Notes under the pieces: model-generated
The model's input: the letters and a program-made list of their open reading frames with translations, nothing else
Told to the model about the DNA's origin: nothing
Database searches by the model: none
Part shown: positions 1-11,119 of the stretch, one piece after another
Layout of the letters: each line of letters starts with the position of its first letter
Numbering within the stretch: the stretch's first letter is position 1
DNA from: Periplaneta americana
Lineage: Eukaryota > Arthropoda > Insecta > Blattodea > Blattidae
Reading direction: 5' to 3'
NCBI RefSeq assembly: GCF_040183065.1
Contig: NC_091123.1
Coordinates: 113,868,821 to 113,932,820 of the forward strand
DNA: 64,000 nucleotides
Made by a program: the position numbers and the translations under genes

Positions 1-27
1 TAATAATAATAATAATAATAATAATGA
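1..27. repeat. (TAA)n microsatellite
   Basis: Perfect TAA trinucleotide run at the window edge. Confidence 0.9.
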
Positions 28-93
28 CTGTAAAGTATGGAAATTAATATTGCAATGTAATATCAAAAGGTGATTTCACACCATCAACTCTTA

Positions 94-2603
94 TCATTTA
101 GTACAACTCTTATCATTTAGTACAACAAATCTATTATATTCAGTTGCAATCACCAGTAGCTGTTCTTTCCTCCATTTTGTTGTTGGCTGATTTTTCACAA
201 GTCTGCTATGATATGCAGCACTATCCATGACAATAACGCATTGCCCTAATGTTCTCAGGTCAACAACTGTGTTTGCACCCACTTCTCAACTACAGGGCTA
301 TTCTTAGCACTATGGTAGTCCTGACTTTTCTTTCAATTGCATGAAAAAATTAAATCAGCACCTGCAATAAAATTATACCTGAGCATATAATTACGTCACA
401 TGAATTCACAGCATTTAAATAAAGAAAATAAAACATATAACATAACATGACATGACATGAGATCCTCTTTGGTGAAAGGCTTTCCCACGTTTTTATTTAG
501 TCACCAATTTTTATATTTTTGTACCCTGATTTAAAAAATTACTCTTGCCAAATTTATGTAAAATATAAATCAATATAACTTACCGAGTATAAATCCACCT
601 TTCGTTCCGGCATCTAATCTTCCACCCTCATTTGTTGGTCTATGAATAACACCATTCATGTCACTGGAAACTTCACCTGGTTTATTTCATGAATAAGTGG
701 GTGATCATACTTAAAAAAAACAGAGAGAGAAAAGCAATTCACATTGACACTCTAAGAGACACAAAAATTTTAAAGACAGGAAAACCGTTCAAGAATTTTA
801 TAACTAACCTCTAGTTATAATATGAAACTATTAATTGCAAAACATGTTGTTCCCACCTGAATTCATTACTAGTAGCCTATATTAATTGCAATTTCATATT
901 CCACATAAATGTTAATCTATTTGTTAGTAAAAAATTCAATCACTCAATGTCTCACAATACATTGAAATTTACCATTCATAAAAATCCAAGTCTCATCCAA
1001 GAATACTACGGGTTTAGGGTTCTCACGCTCCACATTTCTTATATATTCTCTTAAAAACGAATAACATCACTTTCTCATACATGTGTATAAGGATCCCCTT
1101 TGCTCCATAGAAATTTCATCTCTTTCAAAATTTTTTTCACCAATGATAAGAATACTCTAAATAAATATGTTTCATAATCATCATTCATATGTTCCAGAAC
1201 TTTTGCTGCTGTTAGTACTTCCCCTGTAACAGTAAATGAAAATTATGCCATATTTTTATACATAGGCCTATGACTAATATCAGAATTACATTGCATAAAT
1301 CAACACAATAATTCCTGTAACTTCCCTACCTTTATGTAACTTGTCATAAATAAATCTCGCAATTGCATCTTTCGTAAAATCATCAGCATCAGTCACTGGA
1401 TGTTTACGTAGTCTATGTTTTCCTGGTGTCACGAGTGGGGGTCCCCTTGTGTGAATTTATCACTTTCGTGGCTGTAGTTAAGCCAAGCTGTAATAACAAA
1501 CAATAACATAATACTTCTAAAAATTGTTATATCATAAAATTCATGCATAATACCAACATTTACAGCTATATGAATAGAAAATGATCAACATGTTAGGTTG
1601 GGTCTACGATAGGTTTAAGTAGGCTAATATTTAGGTAATTCTCCAGAAAAGCCACACCAAAGAAGGCATAATTTTATTTTGTTTAATTGATTTCTGTGAT
1701 ATTTACATAGTGATGAACACGTGGTTTTAGTGCACAGCCACAAATACTTTCAGCACAAAAATCCTTTGACACTTACCTGTATATTCTAATGCATTGTTGT
1801 AGTCCCTCCCTCAAACTTGTTACTAATTACCAATATAACATGCGAGAGGTCCAGGACGAAGAGAAATGGTTAGTTTCCCAGTAGTGCGTCCTCGTCCTCT
1901 CGAGTGTTATATCTTAACAAGTACTTTGGGTGGGGTAGCTTTTCTGAAGAAACACCATATTTAATATTACTTAGACCAGTCATGAATAAATTATTCAGCC
2001 AGAGTCAACGTTCCTATGCTTTATAGAGTATGTTATATAGTTATTATATAAAACTGAATTATTTTTAAGCACCATAACAGGCCAACATTCATGTAATATT
2101 TGCTGCAATATCAAGTTAATAATTACAATATGACTTGTATTTTCTTCGGCCGATGTGGCATGTAAATTGTGATCTGAACGGTTAATTTAATACCAAAAGA
2201 GAAAACTGGAAATTTACTTTCGTGCTGTTTGATTACTTGTTCGTCTAATTTGTAAATGTATTTAAGCTATCACCTACTGCAGTATTACAGTATCTTAAAT
2301 GTATTTAGTTTGGCAATATGAAAATCACTGACTTGATTAAACATTAGGCCTAACCTAAAAATTTGTTTTGTTTGACCACAATCATGAAATTATTAGTGCA
2401 AACTCCTAAAACTGAATACCACTTTGAAATGTATGCTTAAGAATACTTACTCCTAATAATTGTCCTATTCTGGTTGTAATTGCTGTCTCCGTTAGCATAA
2501 TTCCTTCTTCATTATCTTCTTTCTTCAACTCATTATACACGTGAACTACAGATTTCTGAAGCGTACTCTGAATGCCACACATTTTCTTCCTTGGAGGAGT
2601 CAC
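94..2603 (-). pseudogene. Five-exon DDE_3 (IS630/Tc1-like) transposase gene, broken
   Basis: This is a transposase-derived gene of the DDE_3 endonuclease type, read on the minus strand. Five exons can be traced: 2451-2603, 1330-1487, 973-1223, 584-676 and 94-361. Each boundary has a GT donor and an AG acceptor, for example GTAAGT after 2451 and after 584. The last three joins keep the reading frame with phase-1 introns, and the first join is phase 0. Recognisable family pieces run in order: a helix-turn-helix-like start, 'VTPGKHRLRKHPVTD', 'VVFLDETWIFMNG' (first catalytic Asp), 'GGRLDAGTKGGFILG', 'DYHSAKNSPVVEKW' and 'VIVMDSAAYHS' (second catalytic Asp). At least three frameshifts (near a G/C run in exon 2, within exon 3, within exon 5) and several stops show it is not functional as read. 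The initiator is uncertain; a Met at about 2583 is possible. It could be an old transposon or a decayed domesticated gene. Confidence 0.75.
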
Positions 2604-2639
2604 TGCAACACTATTTCATTTTTTTGACATAGTAATAAA

Positions 2640-3210
2640 AATCTAAACACGAAAGAAATTCATTAAAATTTGAAATAATATTTCTATCCATTACCCACGT
2701 GCATTATCACGCCCAAGTATATTATATTCATTCGTACTTATCTGACTATTCTTGAATTATAACCACAACGCAACACATAACATAACTATTATGTATTAAT
2801 ATTAATACTAATATTAATTAATTATTAATAAGTTCGAATTTCACTATCTTCCAGTAACCGGCTGAGAAATCTAGTACAATTTTAATTTCATGGAACTCCA
2901 GTACCGGCAAATATTGTCGATATTTGCCTCAGCTGCCAACATACCGGTTACAAAATCACTACCATTTATAGTATTTGTCAGTATCGAAATTCGAAACGAA
3001 GTTGGCAAAAGAAAATTCAACCTTCAAACTAGAAAATCACCATAATCCACTAGCATTTGTAGTAATGGGGGAAAAATGGTTAGGTTTCACCCTTAGGGTA
3101 TCAAGTTACCTGGTCTTCCCTATACAATGAGTGTGATGCAGACAATGTAAACGAGTGGTTACAGTGTGACTCAACAGACCAAGAATTTCAATTCTTAACG
3201 GGTTAGATAC
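2640..3210. other. No recognised feature
   Basis: AT-rich sequence without a convincing open frame or repeat signature. Confidence 0.4.
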
Positions 3211-3218
3211 AGCTTACA

Positions 3219-3722
3219 GGAGTAAAATTTTGGAAATATTCATTTTTTTCTCCATTACTGTATCTTGTACAATAATGAAAATTAGTATGTGTAAAACAAT
3301 ATCCTTCTGCTATATGAATAAAATATTTTTAAGATTTAAAAAAAATGGTGGCAGTTTACTGTGCAGTGATGAAGCGTTTCCCTCGTAACTCAAAAACTAT
3401 CTAACATTCTGTTATCAAATTTTTTGTGTGTATTTATGCATGTCATATCTAGAATATGATGCAAAATCACTTCTCTACCTTTGATAGATTGTCTGATAAA
3501 AAAAAATTAATTCAATTTAAAATGGTCAAATATCAGTATTTTCTTCTAACACAAAATAAAAAAAATGTATTATTTATTAAGAAATGTAGTTGAAAGAGCA
3601 TGATATTGTAAACACGAGTTTCAGCAATAAAATAAAAGAGAGAGAACATGAAAAAGTTAACAAGTTATGAGGGAAACGCTTCATCACTGCACAGTGAACT
3701 GCCACCATTTTTAATTTTGAAA

Positions 3723-3762
<40 letters not shown>

Positions 3763-3895
3763 TTTTTTAAATCGTAAACATATTTTTTTCATATAGCAGA
3801 AGGACAGTGTTTTACACATACCAATTTTCATTATTGTACAAGATACAGTAATAGAGGGAGAAAATGTTGAATATTTACAAAAATTTTACTGTATG
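3219..3895. repeat. Fold-back (inverted-repeat) element with ~190-bp arms
   Basis: The left arm (about 3219-3412) and the right arm (about 3652-3895) are reverse complements over nearly 200 bases, with about 240 bases between them. The right arm is lengthened by an AT microsatellite at about 3730-3757. Shared landmarks are 'TGTATCTTGTACAATAATG' and 'GATGAAGCGTTTCCCTC'. No transposase is visible and I could not fix a target duplication, so the class is unknown. Confidence 0.75.
3730..3757. repeat. (AT)n microsatellite
   Basis: Dinucleotide run inside the right arm of the fold-back element. Confidence 0.85.
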
Positions 3896-4144
3896 CTAGA
3901 TCATATATACCCAGATTGCTCGGCCTTATAGGCTTTGATGGTAACAACTTTTGTCAGGTTTACTATGCTGCCATCTAGTTGTTACATAAGGAATCACGTC
4001 AGAACTCCAATTTGAATTGCATTAGCGACTGTATTGCCAACTCGTGTTCATTTATTGCGGATGAGTGGCGATCCTGGCAGTTGTACTCTTCAAAGTGCTA
4101 CCGATTTTAACATAGGGATAAGCTATCTGTTATATGTGATCTGG

Positions 4145-4398
4145 ACCTGTACCTAACCCCTTAAGTGATGATGAAATTGTCTGGAGTGTAATGAAATGGG
4201 ATGAGTCTAAAAACGTGGACAATGATAACAATAGTACACGATTGAAGATGAACCAGAAACGGGACCTACTGCCTGTGAAGCTTTCACCTGTTTTGAAACT
4301 ATATTGAAGTGGATGGAATTATAGACTGAATTCAGCCCTACACAGCTTCTTGTTGTCAAGCATCTGCGAGATCTGGCTGCAAGCAAAAGAGTATAAAT
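4145..4398 (+). pseudogene. pogo/Tigger-type transposase C-terminal remnant
   Basis: A plus-strand reading with one frame change near 4250 and one stop codon resembles the C-terminal tail of Tigger/jerky-like (DDE_1) transposases. It reads 'SDDEIVWSVMKWDESKNVD', then 'PTACEAFTCFETILKWME', then 'TQLLVVKHLRDLAASKR'. The acidic stretch, the 'EAF.C.E..L.W.E' helix and the terminal 'LRDLA..KR' are the familiar order. The N-terminal DNA-binding and catalytic parts are absent. It lies inside what is probably an intron of ATPsynO. Confidence 0.7.
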
Positions 4399-4689
4399 TC
4401 TCAAAGAAAGTTGCATATGTATTTCGTATACTGTATTTACCATACATAAGTAAAGTTCTGTTCTGTATGCAATATGAAGAGTTCTTATAATTTTTATTGT
4501 ATCCATTTAAAATTCTATTTTGTTTGAATATGTAAACTGTAGGCCTACAGTCATTTTGCACTTTTAATACATGCAGTAGCTTACTACTGTTGTTTCTAGA
4601 TTATTTTCATTTCCAACCCAATTATCTGGATTCCTGCACATTCGGATGATACTACCCTCTATTAGTCTGGATAATTGCAGTTCTACTGT

Positions 4690-5720
4690 GTATATATATT
4701 ATTCTTCTTCATCTTTCTCTTTTGCCTCACGGCATCGGGTCTGCCTCGATCATCTCCTCCATTCCTCTCGATCCTTGCCATTCTTGTCAGTTTCCCAATT
4801 CCTTTCCCTTTTTTCCTTGCCATCTCAATATTATCCATATACATCGTTCTTCATCTTCCCTTCTGTCTTTGCCTCATTACTTGCTTTGGTTTTCTTTCTT
4901 CTCCCATTCGCACCATGTGTCCATACCACTTTAGTTTTTTTCTTTGTAACTTCTCTTCTACTGATTTCTGTTTTAATTCCTCTCTAATTCACTCATTTCG
5001 TACTCTATCCCTCTTTGTTTTTCTAATTATTCTTCGATAGCATTAAATTTAAATTGCTGTTATATTACTTATTCTTTGTAATTGATCAACTTTCCCCTCC
5101 ATACAGCAGGGTTTGTTCTACAACAGATTTGTACTCGTATATCTGTAATTTTGTTTTAGGCAGTATTTAATTTTCCCAAATATTAAGTTACTTAATTGAT
5201 AGTAAATATTACAGGTTTTCTTGGTTCCATTTAATATTCTTTTATTTTTCCATTTTGGTGTATAATAGTTCCAAGCTATTCATAAATTTTCACCTGTTCT
5301 AGTTCTTCCTTGTCACAATTAATATGGATTGTACCTATTGTTTCTTCTGTTCTACCCATTTGCATTATTGTACTCTCTTTGGTATTTACTATCATTTCCT
5401 TACTTTTTAATATTCCTGTCCATTCAACCACTGATTCTTGTAATTTTTGCTCTGTTTCTGCTACTAATAATATGTCGTCTGCATACACCAACACCTGGCT
5501 ATATACTGGCCTCATATTCCAATAACCAACTCTCAACTTTGCTGTCCTTTTGCAGATTTTAGTTATTTCATCCATAAAAAATAATACATAGCAATGGACT
5601 CAAACTATCCTCTTGCTTCACTCTTTATTCATTTCAAATTCCTCTGATAGTAACCCATCAATCCTCATTAGTCCCTTTACTGACTTGTAGGATTATTTCA
5701 TAACCCTTATTACATTATAT
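4690..5720 (-). mobile_element. RTE-like LINE fragment (RT and C-terminal region)
   Basis: Minus-strand reverse transcriptase of a non-LTR element. The order is 'SLSPLLCIIFMDEITKICK' near 5570-5620, then the palm motif 'VYADDILLVAETE' (the YADD catalytic pair) near 5480, then the post-RT region, and finally a basic C-terminal segment resembling 'GHMVRMGEERKPKQ' around 4870-4940. Only 5276-5575 is an uninterrupted reading; the remainder has frameshifts and stops. It is 5'-truncated and inactive. It sits in the presumed last intron of ATPsynO, opposite to that gene. Confidence 0.8.
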
Positions 5721-6040
5721 ATTAAGCGTCCAATTCTAAAACTGTCTAAATCCATTTTTTTTTTTTAAATTGAGATAATGGAGGTTTTGTTATCTACCTA
5801 AATGTCTCTAGCAATTTTCTAATGAATGTTGTGCCTAAATTCCCTCTTTCCTTCCATAAATAAGCTTCAAATATGACGAACACTGCAAACAATTAGGGAA
5901 AAAGTTATCAGTTTTTAACGTTTTCTGAAAATTGTTAAGAATGGATGTAGACAGTTTTGGAATTGGATGCTATATATATCTTTATTTAAGTCTATTGGTA
6001 TATTTCATAACTTAACATGGAATACTGTTAATCTTTACAG

Positions 6041-6241
6041 CCTCTAGATGATGCCACGAAGACCGAACTGGAGACTGCTTTGAAATCCTTCCTTAAGCAA
6101 GGAGAAAAATTGCTATTGACTGTAAAAGTAGATCCAGCTATTATTGGCGGAATGGTTGTCAGTATTGGTGATAAATATGTTGATATGAGCATTGCAAGCA
6201 AGATCAAGAAATACACAGATGTTATTACAGCAGCTGTGTAG
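6041..6241 (+). CDS. ATPsynO: ATP synthase subunit O (OSCP), terminal exon
   Basis: Terminal coding exon of the oligomycin-sensitivity-conferring protein, the mitochondrial F1Fo ATP synthase subunit that ties the peripheral stalk to the top of F1. The exon follows an acceptor (pyrimidine-rich tract ending TTTACAG at 6040), starts in phase 0 and encodes 66 residues before TAG at 6239-6241. It contains the C-terminal OSCP signature 'VDPAIIGGMVVSIGDKYVD' followed by 'MSIASKIKKYTDV', which is strongly conserved across animals. The length fits the last exon of a roughly 210-residue protein. No upstream exon was recognised in positions 1-6000, so the rest is probably before the window or split by long introns. 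The intact frame, acceptor and 3' signals argue against a processed pseudogene. Confidence 0.93.
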   Translation, partial: PLDDATKTELETALKSFLKQGEKLLLTVKVDPAIIGGMVVSIGDKYVDMSIASKIKKYTDVITAAV

Positions 6242-6357
6242 AAAACGATCATAAATATAGTTGAATACTAAAGATGAAAGTTACATATAAGTTTATGTAC
6301 AAATTTAAATTCTAATTGTAGTTTATTTACTGAATGTGTTGTGTACAGAAGGGATTA

Positions 6358-6363
6358 AATAAA
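6358..6363 (+). terminator. Poly(A) signal of ATPsynO
   Basis: AATAAA lies about 117 bases after the stop codon, in an AT-rich 3' untranslated region. A second AATAAA is not seen nearby, so cleavage is expected at about 6375-6395. Confidence 0.75.
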
Positions 6364-6769
6364 ACTGATTGGGTACCTTCATTTTTAGTTTATTCAAGTT
6401 GAAGTGTGTAGGACAGATCTGTCAAGTTTCATTTCCTGAAACGTGATGTTAGTTTTTGAAAATTTGTTTTCATTACATCATTGAAAGTTTAATTATTACT
6501 TTCATCATTATTAGCATCATCACAATCTTACAAAAATAATTATCATCATCATCACAAAGGTATACTTTTGTAACAATTACTCTTCTCAAACAGCTGTAGA
6601 CTTGCTATGTGGTGATACACAGACTGTAACTGTTTGCAGTAACAAGATGCTACTCATAAATGGCCTATAATTTGAGAAACTAAGTGAGAAGATTGTGTGC
6701 GCAAATGCTGATACTAAAAACTTCACAAAAAATATAAACTAGAGATATTATTTAGTATTAATTACCTTA

Positions 6770-7570
6770 TTTACTCGTGTAATAGATGCCTTCTCACAAT
6801 GTACGCACCCCAATTTTTGACAGTAATATACTGTATACGGAAAAGAAATTTCCACATAATATACAAATTATAAGTTCAATTGCTGCCTGTGATAATGTAC
6901 AATTGTAAAGTTGGGATGCACTTCTGTGTTTACATTTTTAAAATAAGGTTGTAATAGTGGTAGTTTTTGTTTTATTTTTTATTCAGTTTTAGGTTATATT
7001 GTGCTACTTTTTTTTTTTTTTTTATTCATTTCATATGTTACTCACTGGCTTTTAAGGAACCCCGAGGTTCATTGCCACCCTCACATAAGCCCGCCATTGG
7101 TCCCTATCTTGAGCAAGATTAATCCAGTCTCTATCATCATATCCCATCGCCCTCAAATCCATTTTAATATCTTCTCATCTACGTCTCGGCCTCCCCAAAG
7201 GTCTTTTTCCCTCTGGCCTCCCAACTAACACTCTATATGCATTTTTGGATTCGCCCATTCGTGCTACATGCCCTGCCCCATCTCAAATGTCTGGATTTAA
7301 TGTTCCTAATTATGTCAGGTGAAGAATACAATGTGTGCAGTTCTGTGTTGTGTAACTTTCTTTTCATATGTTACACACTTTATATTATTATTGCTCGTAA
7401 GCTTTCAATATATCAATACTCTCAAAGTCATACAGTCAATCATTTTCAATATGTCAGATGTCAAAACCAGCTGTTATTATCACGTGGGATGTTAAGTAGT
7501 TATGATTTTTTCCCATAAAATTTAATTTAAAAATTATGGAAAAAAAAAATGCATCCATTACGCGAGTAAA
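6770..7570. mobile_element. TA-flanked TIR element (MITE-like)
   Basis: Terminal inverted repeats TTTACTCGTGTAATAGATGC (left) and TTTACTCGCGTAATGGATGC (inner view of the right end) are bounded on both sides by TA, the Tc1/mariner-type target duplication. A LINE end is inserted at 7042-7361. With that removed the element is about 470 bases long and has no transposase reading, so it is a non-autonomous copy. Confidence 0.75.
7042..7361 (-). mobile_element. RTE LINE 3' end, 5'-truncated, with 13-bp TSD
   Basis: Minus-strand fragment of the same RTE family as 23952-26333, containing its C-terminal region ('RHLRWGR..', 'KTFGEAET' in broken frames) and the 3' terminus near 'CCTTAAAAGCCAGTGAG'. It is flanked by exact 13-base duplications TTTCATATGTTAC at 7029-7041 and 7362-7374. 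It interrupts the TA-flanked element around it. Confidence 0.85.
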
Positions 7571-7579
7571 TATGTTATT

Positions 7580-8180
7580 TACAGTTGTTAGTGGCAGCTT
7601 CTATTAACCTCAGTGAGGTTTTGCTCTCTGTTCTTTTGTTTTATTAACCTTCCACAGAATGAGTGTCATATTGAAATACATTGAACAAACCAACCATCGT
7701 GCAGAATTTAAATTGTACAATTTTAACTTCATGCTATACAACATATATGCAGGGAAATAAAGTATTGTGTTGCTGGAAAAAGTAGATTTCGAGACATTCA
7801 TTGAAATACTCGTAGTCATATACTGAAAAAGCGGTTTTTGACATGCTGTGTCTGTGATCGACATTTTCCCCTAAACTATTGGACAGGTTTTATTCATATT
7901 TCTTATTTACGACTCTCTTCAACGGGGAATGATGCACATGAAATAGTGTATAAAATGAAGTTTGACACTCATCTTGCCACCGAGAGTGTTAAAGTTGGCT
8001 AACATTTCCTTTAATTTTCGGCCTTTCGTTACCTAAGAAGTTTTCTGTCAAGCTCTTAAATGAAAACTACGAGGATTTTTCCATTTCATTCATGGAAATG
8101 GGAAATTTGGATCTCAGGTCGCTGATCTGTGACCCATCAAATATTTTCCTCTGTTTTCTGTGGAAATTTCGCTTTTAGAT
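7580..8180. other. No recognised feature
   Basis: Short chance readings only; no repeat or gene signature seen. Confidence 0.4.
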
Positions 8181-8181
8181 A

Positions 8182-8429
8182 TGAAGAGTACACTGCAAAA
8201 ATGATGGATGTCATTTGGAATACATTTTTCAGGAGAAGCAATTGAAAGTTTGAAATGCTTAGCGCTCAAGCTTAACTGTGATTTCCCGATCATTACTGGA
8301 CAATGACTATCAGTGTTAATGCCATATAACTCTCTGTGTACATTCTATACGTCTTAAGCTATGCATTGACAGTCTTGATTCATTTTCGACAAGAAAGTGA
8401 CATCCATCATTCTTGCAGTGGACTCTTCA
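8182..8429. mobile_element. 248-bp TA-MITE
   Basis: Terminal inverted repeats of about 35 bases start TGAAGAGTACACTGCAAAAA on the left and TGAAGAGTCCACTGCAAGAA on the inverted right end, with TA on each side (8180-8181, 8430-8431). There is no coding capacity. Size and terminal pattern match the elements at 27646-27896 and 59538-59776. Confidence 0.8.
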
Positions 8430-8890
8430 TATGGAATTAATTACATTGGTTTCACTGCCAAGGATGGTAAGAAACTGCTTCATAATTCCAAGATTAACAT
8501 GGAGTAGTGGCAAAAGAACTTCCTCTTTAGGGATAAGTGGCTTATACAACACAATTCTTTTCCCCTGATACAAGTTCTGATCTTAGAGGACAGTCTCTTA
8601 TTTTCCGGTGGTGGGAATATTCTCTATTATAACATTCACACAGAAAACAGAAGAACTTAGTGAAACCAAGTTCCTGACTAAGGTGAAATTTTAAAAATAC
8701 CACAAACCATCCACAGATGCTAATCATATTTAAGCTTTTTATTTCTGTAACATAAATTTCAAGATGTTCTTATTATGTAAAAGACTAATATATACAGGTT
8801 TATAAACACACAGTGCTTGAGGTGAAAAAAGAGCCGGGATGGTTGCCCCCCTTTTAATTCACAGATATAATTATGAAAATATACTGTGTG
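8430..8890. other. No recognised feature
   Basis: Unique-looking AT-rich sequence with no supported gene. Confidence 0.4.
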
Positions 8891-8895
8891 ATGTA

Positions 8896-8998
8896 CAGAC
8901 CCAGAAGTAAAATTTGGGCTGTGTTTACTGAGCATGCGCAGTATGTTATAACTGGAACTTGGAAAATTCAGGTGGCCCAAATTTTATTTCTGGGTCTG
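8896..8998. mobile_element. 103-bp palindromic TA-MITE
   Basis: Near-perfect 24-base ends CAGACCCAGAAGTAAAATTT and its complement at the right end, flanked by TA on both sides. The interior is about 55 bases. It abuts the LINE fragment that follows. Confidence 0.8.
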
Positions 8999-8999
8999 T

Positions 9000-9330
9000 A
9001 CAGTCTGTGTTTATGCGGCAGAAACGTGGTCAATCTCCAAAAACGATGAAAAAAGATTGGAGATTTTCGAAAGAAAGATTCTGCAAAGAATCTATGGCCC
9101 AACATTTGAGGAAGGTATCTTGAGGAGGAGATGCAACTATGAATTATATAGACTTCTAGGAGAGCCAAATATAATCAATACAGTTAAAACTAGCAGATTG
9201 AGGTGGGCAGGACATGTAATACGTATGGACCCAAGTGAACCTTGCAAAAAAATTGTAATAACAAATCCGGGAGGTCAGAGAAGGCGAGGTCGATCGATGG
9301 CGACAATTACTAAGGGAGGCCCAGGCCCAC
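9000..9330 (+). mobile_element. RTE LINE C-terminal fragment
   Basis: Plus-strand reading of the region after the reverse transcriptase: 'AAETWSISKNDEKRLEIFER', 'KILQRIYGP', then 'RLRWAGHVIRMD', and a basic tail 'GGQRRRGRSM'. This order (ETW, LR.FER, RW.GHV.RM) is typical of RTE-clade C-termini. The catalytic palm is missing, so it is a truncated relic. Confidence 0.8.
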
Positions 9331-9426
9331 CAAGGGCAAAAGGAACTGGGATGCCATCCTGCCCCACCTCAAGCCCTGTATATACAATGTATATATTTCT
9401 ATTAAGAGGAGTAATACATTTCATCA

Positions 9427-9595
9427 TCATCATCATCCTAACAGGTGATAGTCCTAGAAGGACTGTTCCAGTCTACAAAAGTTTTCCTGCCATCTCTTCA
9501 CAGGGTAATCCAGTGATCTTTTCCCTGTTGGTCTGTAATTCAAGCTCGTTCGAGGAATCCCTGTTGTAGGCATATGCTGGACATGGTGAAGCCAG

Positions 9596-9600
<5 letters not shown>
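9427..9600 (-). mobile_element. LINE 3' end with (GAT)n tail
   Basis: On the minus strand the sequence reads 'NYRPTGKRSLDYPVKRWQEN' and ends in a short GATGAT tail (plus-strand CATCATCATC at about 9423-9436). It is the same LINE family as 37862-39296 and 48397-48705. Confidence 0.7.
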
Positions 9601-9678
<78 letters not shown>

Positions 9679-9680
9679 AT
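9599..9680. repeat. (AT)n then (ATCT)n microsatellite
   Basis: About 47 bases of AT followed by nine ATCT units. Confidence 0.95.
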
Positions 9681-9989
9681 GACCTATGGTTTAGGAAACA
9701 GTTCTATAAAGCCTGTAGGTCATTTTGAGCAAAAAAGTCATATGAACATAGATCTGATGGTTGGTATTTAAGAAACTACAGCTTTTCGAGTCCTGAGAAA
9801 GTAGGAGCGGCAGTTGTGAACATAATTAAAGAGAATCAATTAAAAATAAACAGAAAGATTATTAAAAAATATAGCATGTATTAAACAATACTTTATTAAG
9901 CAGAAAATAGGTATACCTCAGTTTGAAAGTATATTTTCAAATACTGTATCTGAGATCACAGAATCAGACTTAAAAGAAATTTCAGCACA

Positions 9990-10420
9990 TTTCTAATGCT
10001 CTCTTGTTGCGGTGTGCATATTCTTCTCTCTATCTCCTAATTTGTTCGTTTCTAGCTTCTTGAAGAGCATTCCAATTGGTAAGCTTGCAGATCTAATTAT
10101 TCTGCCCCTTGTATAAGCAATTTGTGCACACTGTCCAGCATGAAATAGGGTACCATAAGATCTAAATCTGTTGTTTTCAAAACAAATGTATAAAAATGTT
10201 TTCTGGATCAACTCAAAAAAAACTCTATATAGTGTGCAGAATAGCAGAGAACTGCCTGATTGATTGTTCATTGATGTCTGTAATTGATGCACATTTAGCT
10301 GGCTCACTGAAGAATCGCCCAGCAGTATTGCCTTCACAAATTAATTTCATAACTTTAAAAAAACAACCTTTTTTCTTTCCGTCAGATTTAACAACTGGGC
10401 CACTGTGCAGTGTTGTCTAG
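9990..10420 (-). other. Unrecognised repeat-derived open reading frame
   Basis: A 114-residue minus-strand frame at 9993-10337 begins inside a stretch whose end (about 10345-10410) is repeated at about 16040-16110 in the same direction ('TTTAACAACTGGGCCACTG' versus a near-identical copy). I do not recognise the protein. The repetition suggests mobile-element origin and not a host gene. Confidence 0.35.
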
Positions 10421-10439
10421 CACATTAAATAAATTGAGT

Positions 10440-11110
10440 ATCGCGTATGTCATGTATATTGTGTTTTTGTTAAATTATTATCTACAAAAATGCTAAAGCC
10501 TCTACTGGTTTAAATGGAGGCAATTTAAAGGCCCTTTTATAGCAATAGCCTGCGTAATTTCCTTAATCATTCCTCTGCATCCCTTTTTCCAGAAGCCTTC
10601 GAAAAGCTTTGCAGCTAAAAATAAGTTCCTCTTGCGAACATTGCTGTTAATAATGACTATTAATTTCCGTTTGGTTTTCATTCCACTCTCTTCGAAGGTT
10701 TTCTGGGGTCTTTCTATCCTAGGATTAGAAATTTGAGGCTGTTTACTGTAAGAGATACTTTATAAAACCTTATCAGGAAATGTAACGTGTTTTTCCAACC
10801 AAGAACTACAATTTTTAAAAAATGTGACTTAATTTTGACTGTACTGCTTACAGCGCTTATCGAATTTGCACTTAAATTGAACTGAATGCTGCACAATACA
10901 TCACTAGCTGATGACCGTGCACTAGCACAATTTTCCAAACCATCAGGGGAAACAGAGTAGACAGCGTGTACCCTGACATTTTGTGAACGAAAAATTTTCT
11001 AGTTAATTCAATTATTATTCTTTTAGAATATTAATTATTTCCAAATACATGACATTATTGTATTCCCCGCTTTACCTATTTTCGATTTACTTCGGCAATG
11101 TTCGCTCTCG
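10440..11110. other. No recognised feature
   Basis: No supported gene or repeat seen. Confidence 0.35.
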
Positions 11111-11119
11111 CATGTTACA

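Noticed and set aside
3190-4165. 'CTTAA.GGGTTAG.TACAG' on the left and inverted near 4145-4163, which would extend the fold-back
   Set aside because: The match is short and the intervening flanks do not align, so it may be chance.
4646-5040. Long plus-strand open frames rich in Ser/Leu/Phe
   Set aside because: They are the complement of the minus-strand LINE C-terminus; low-complexity composition and no family match.
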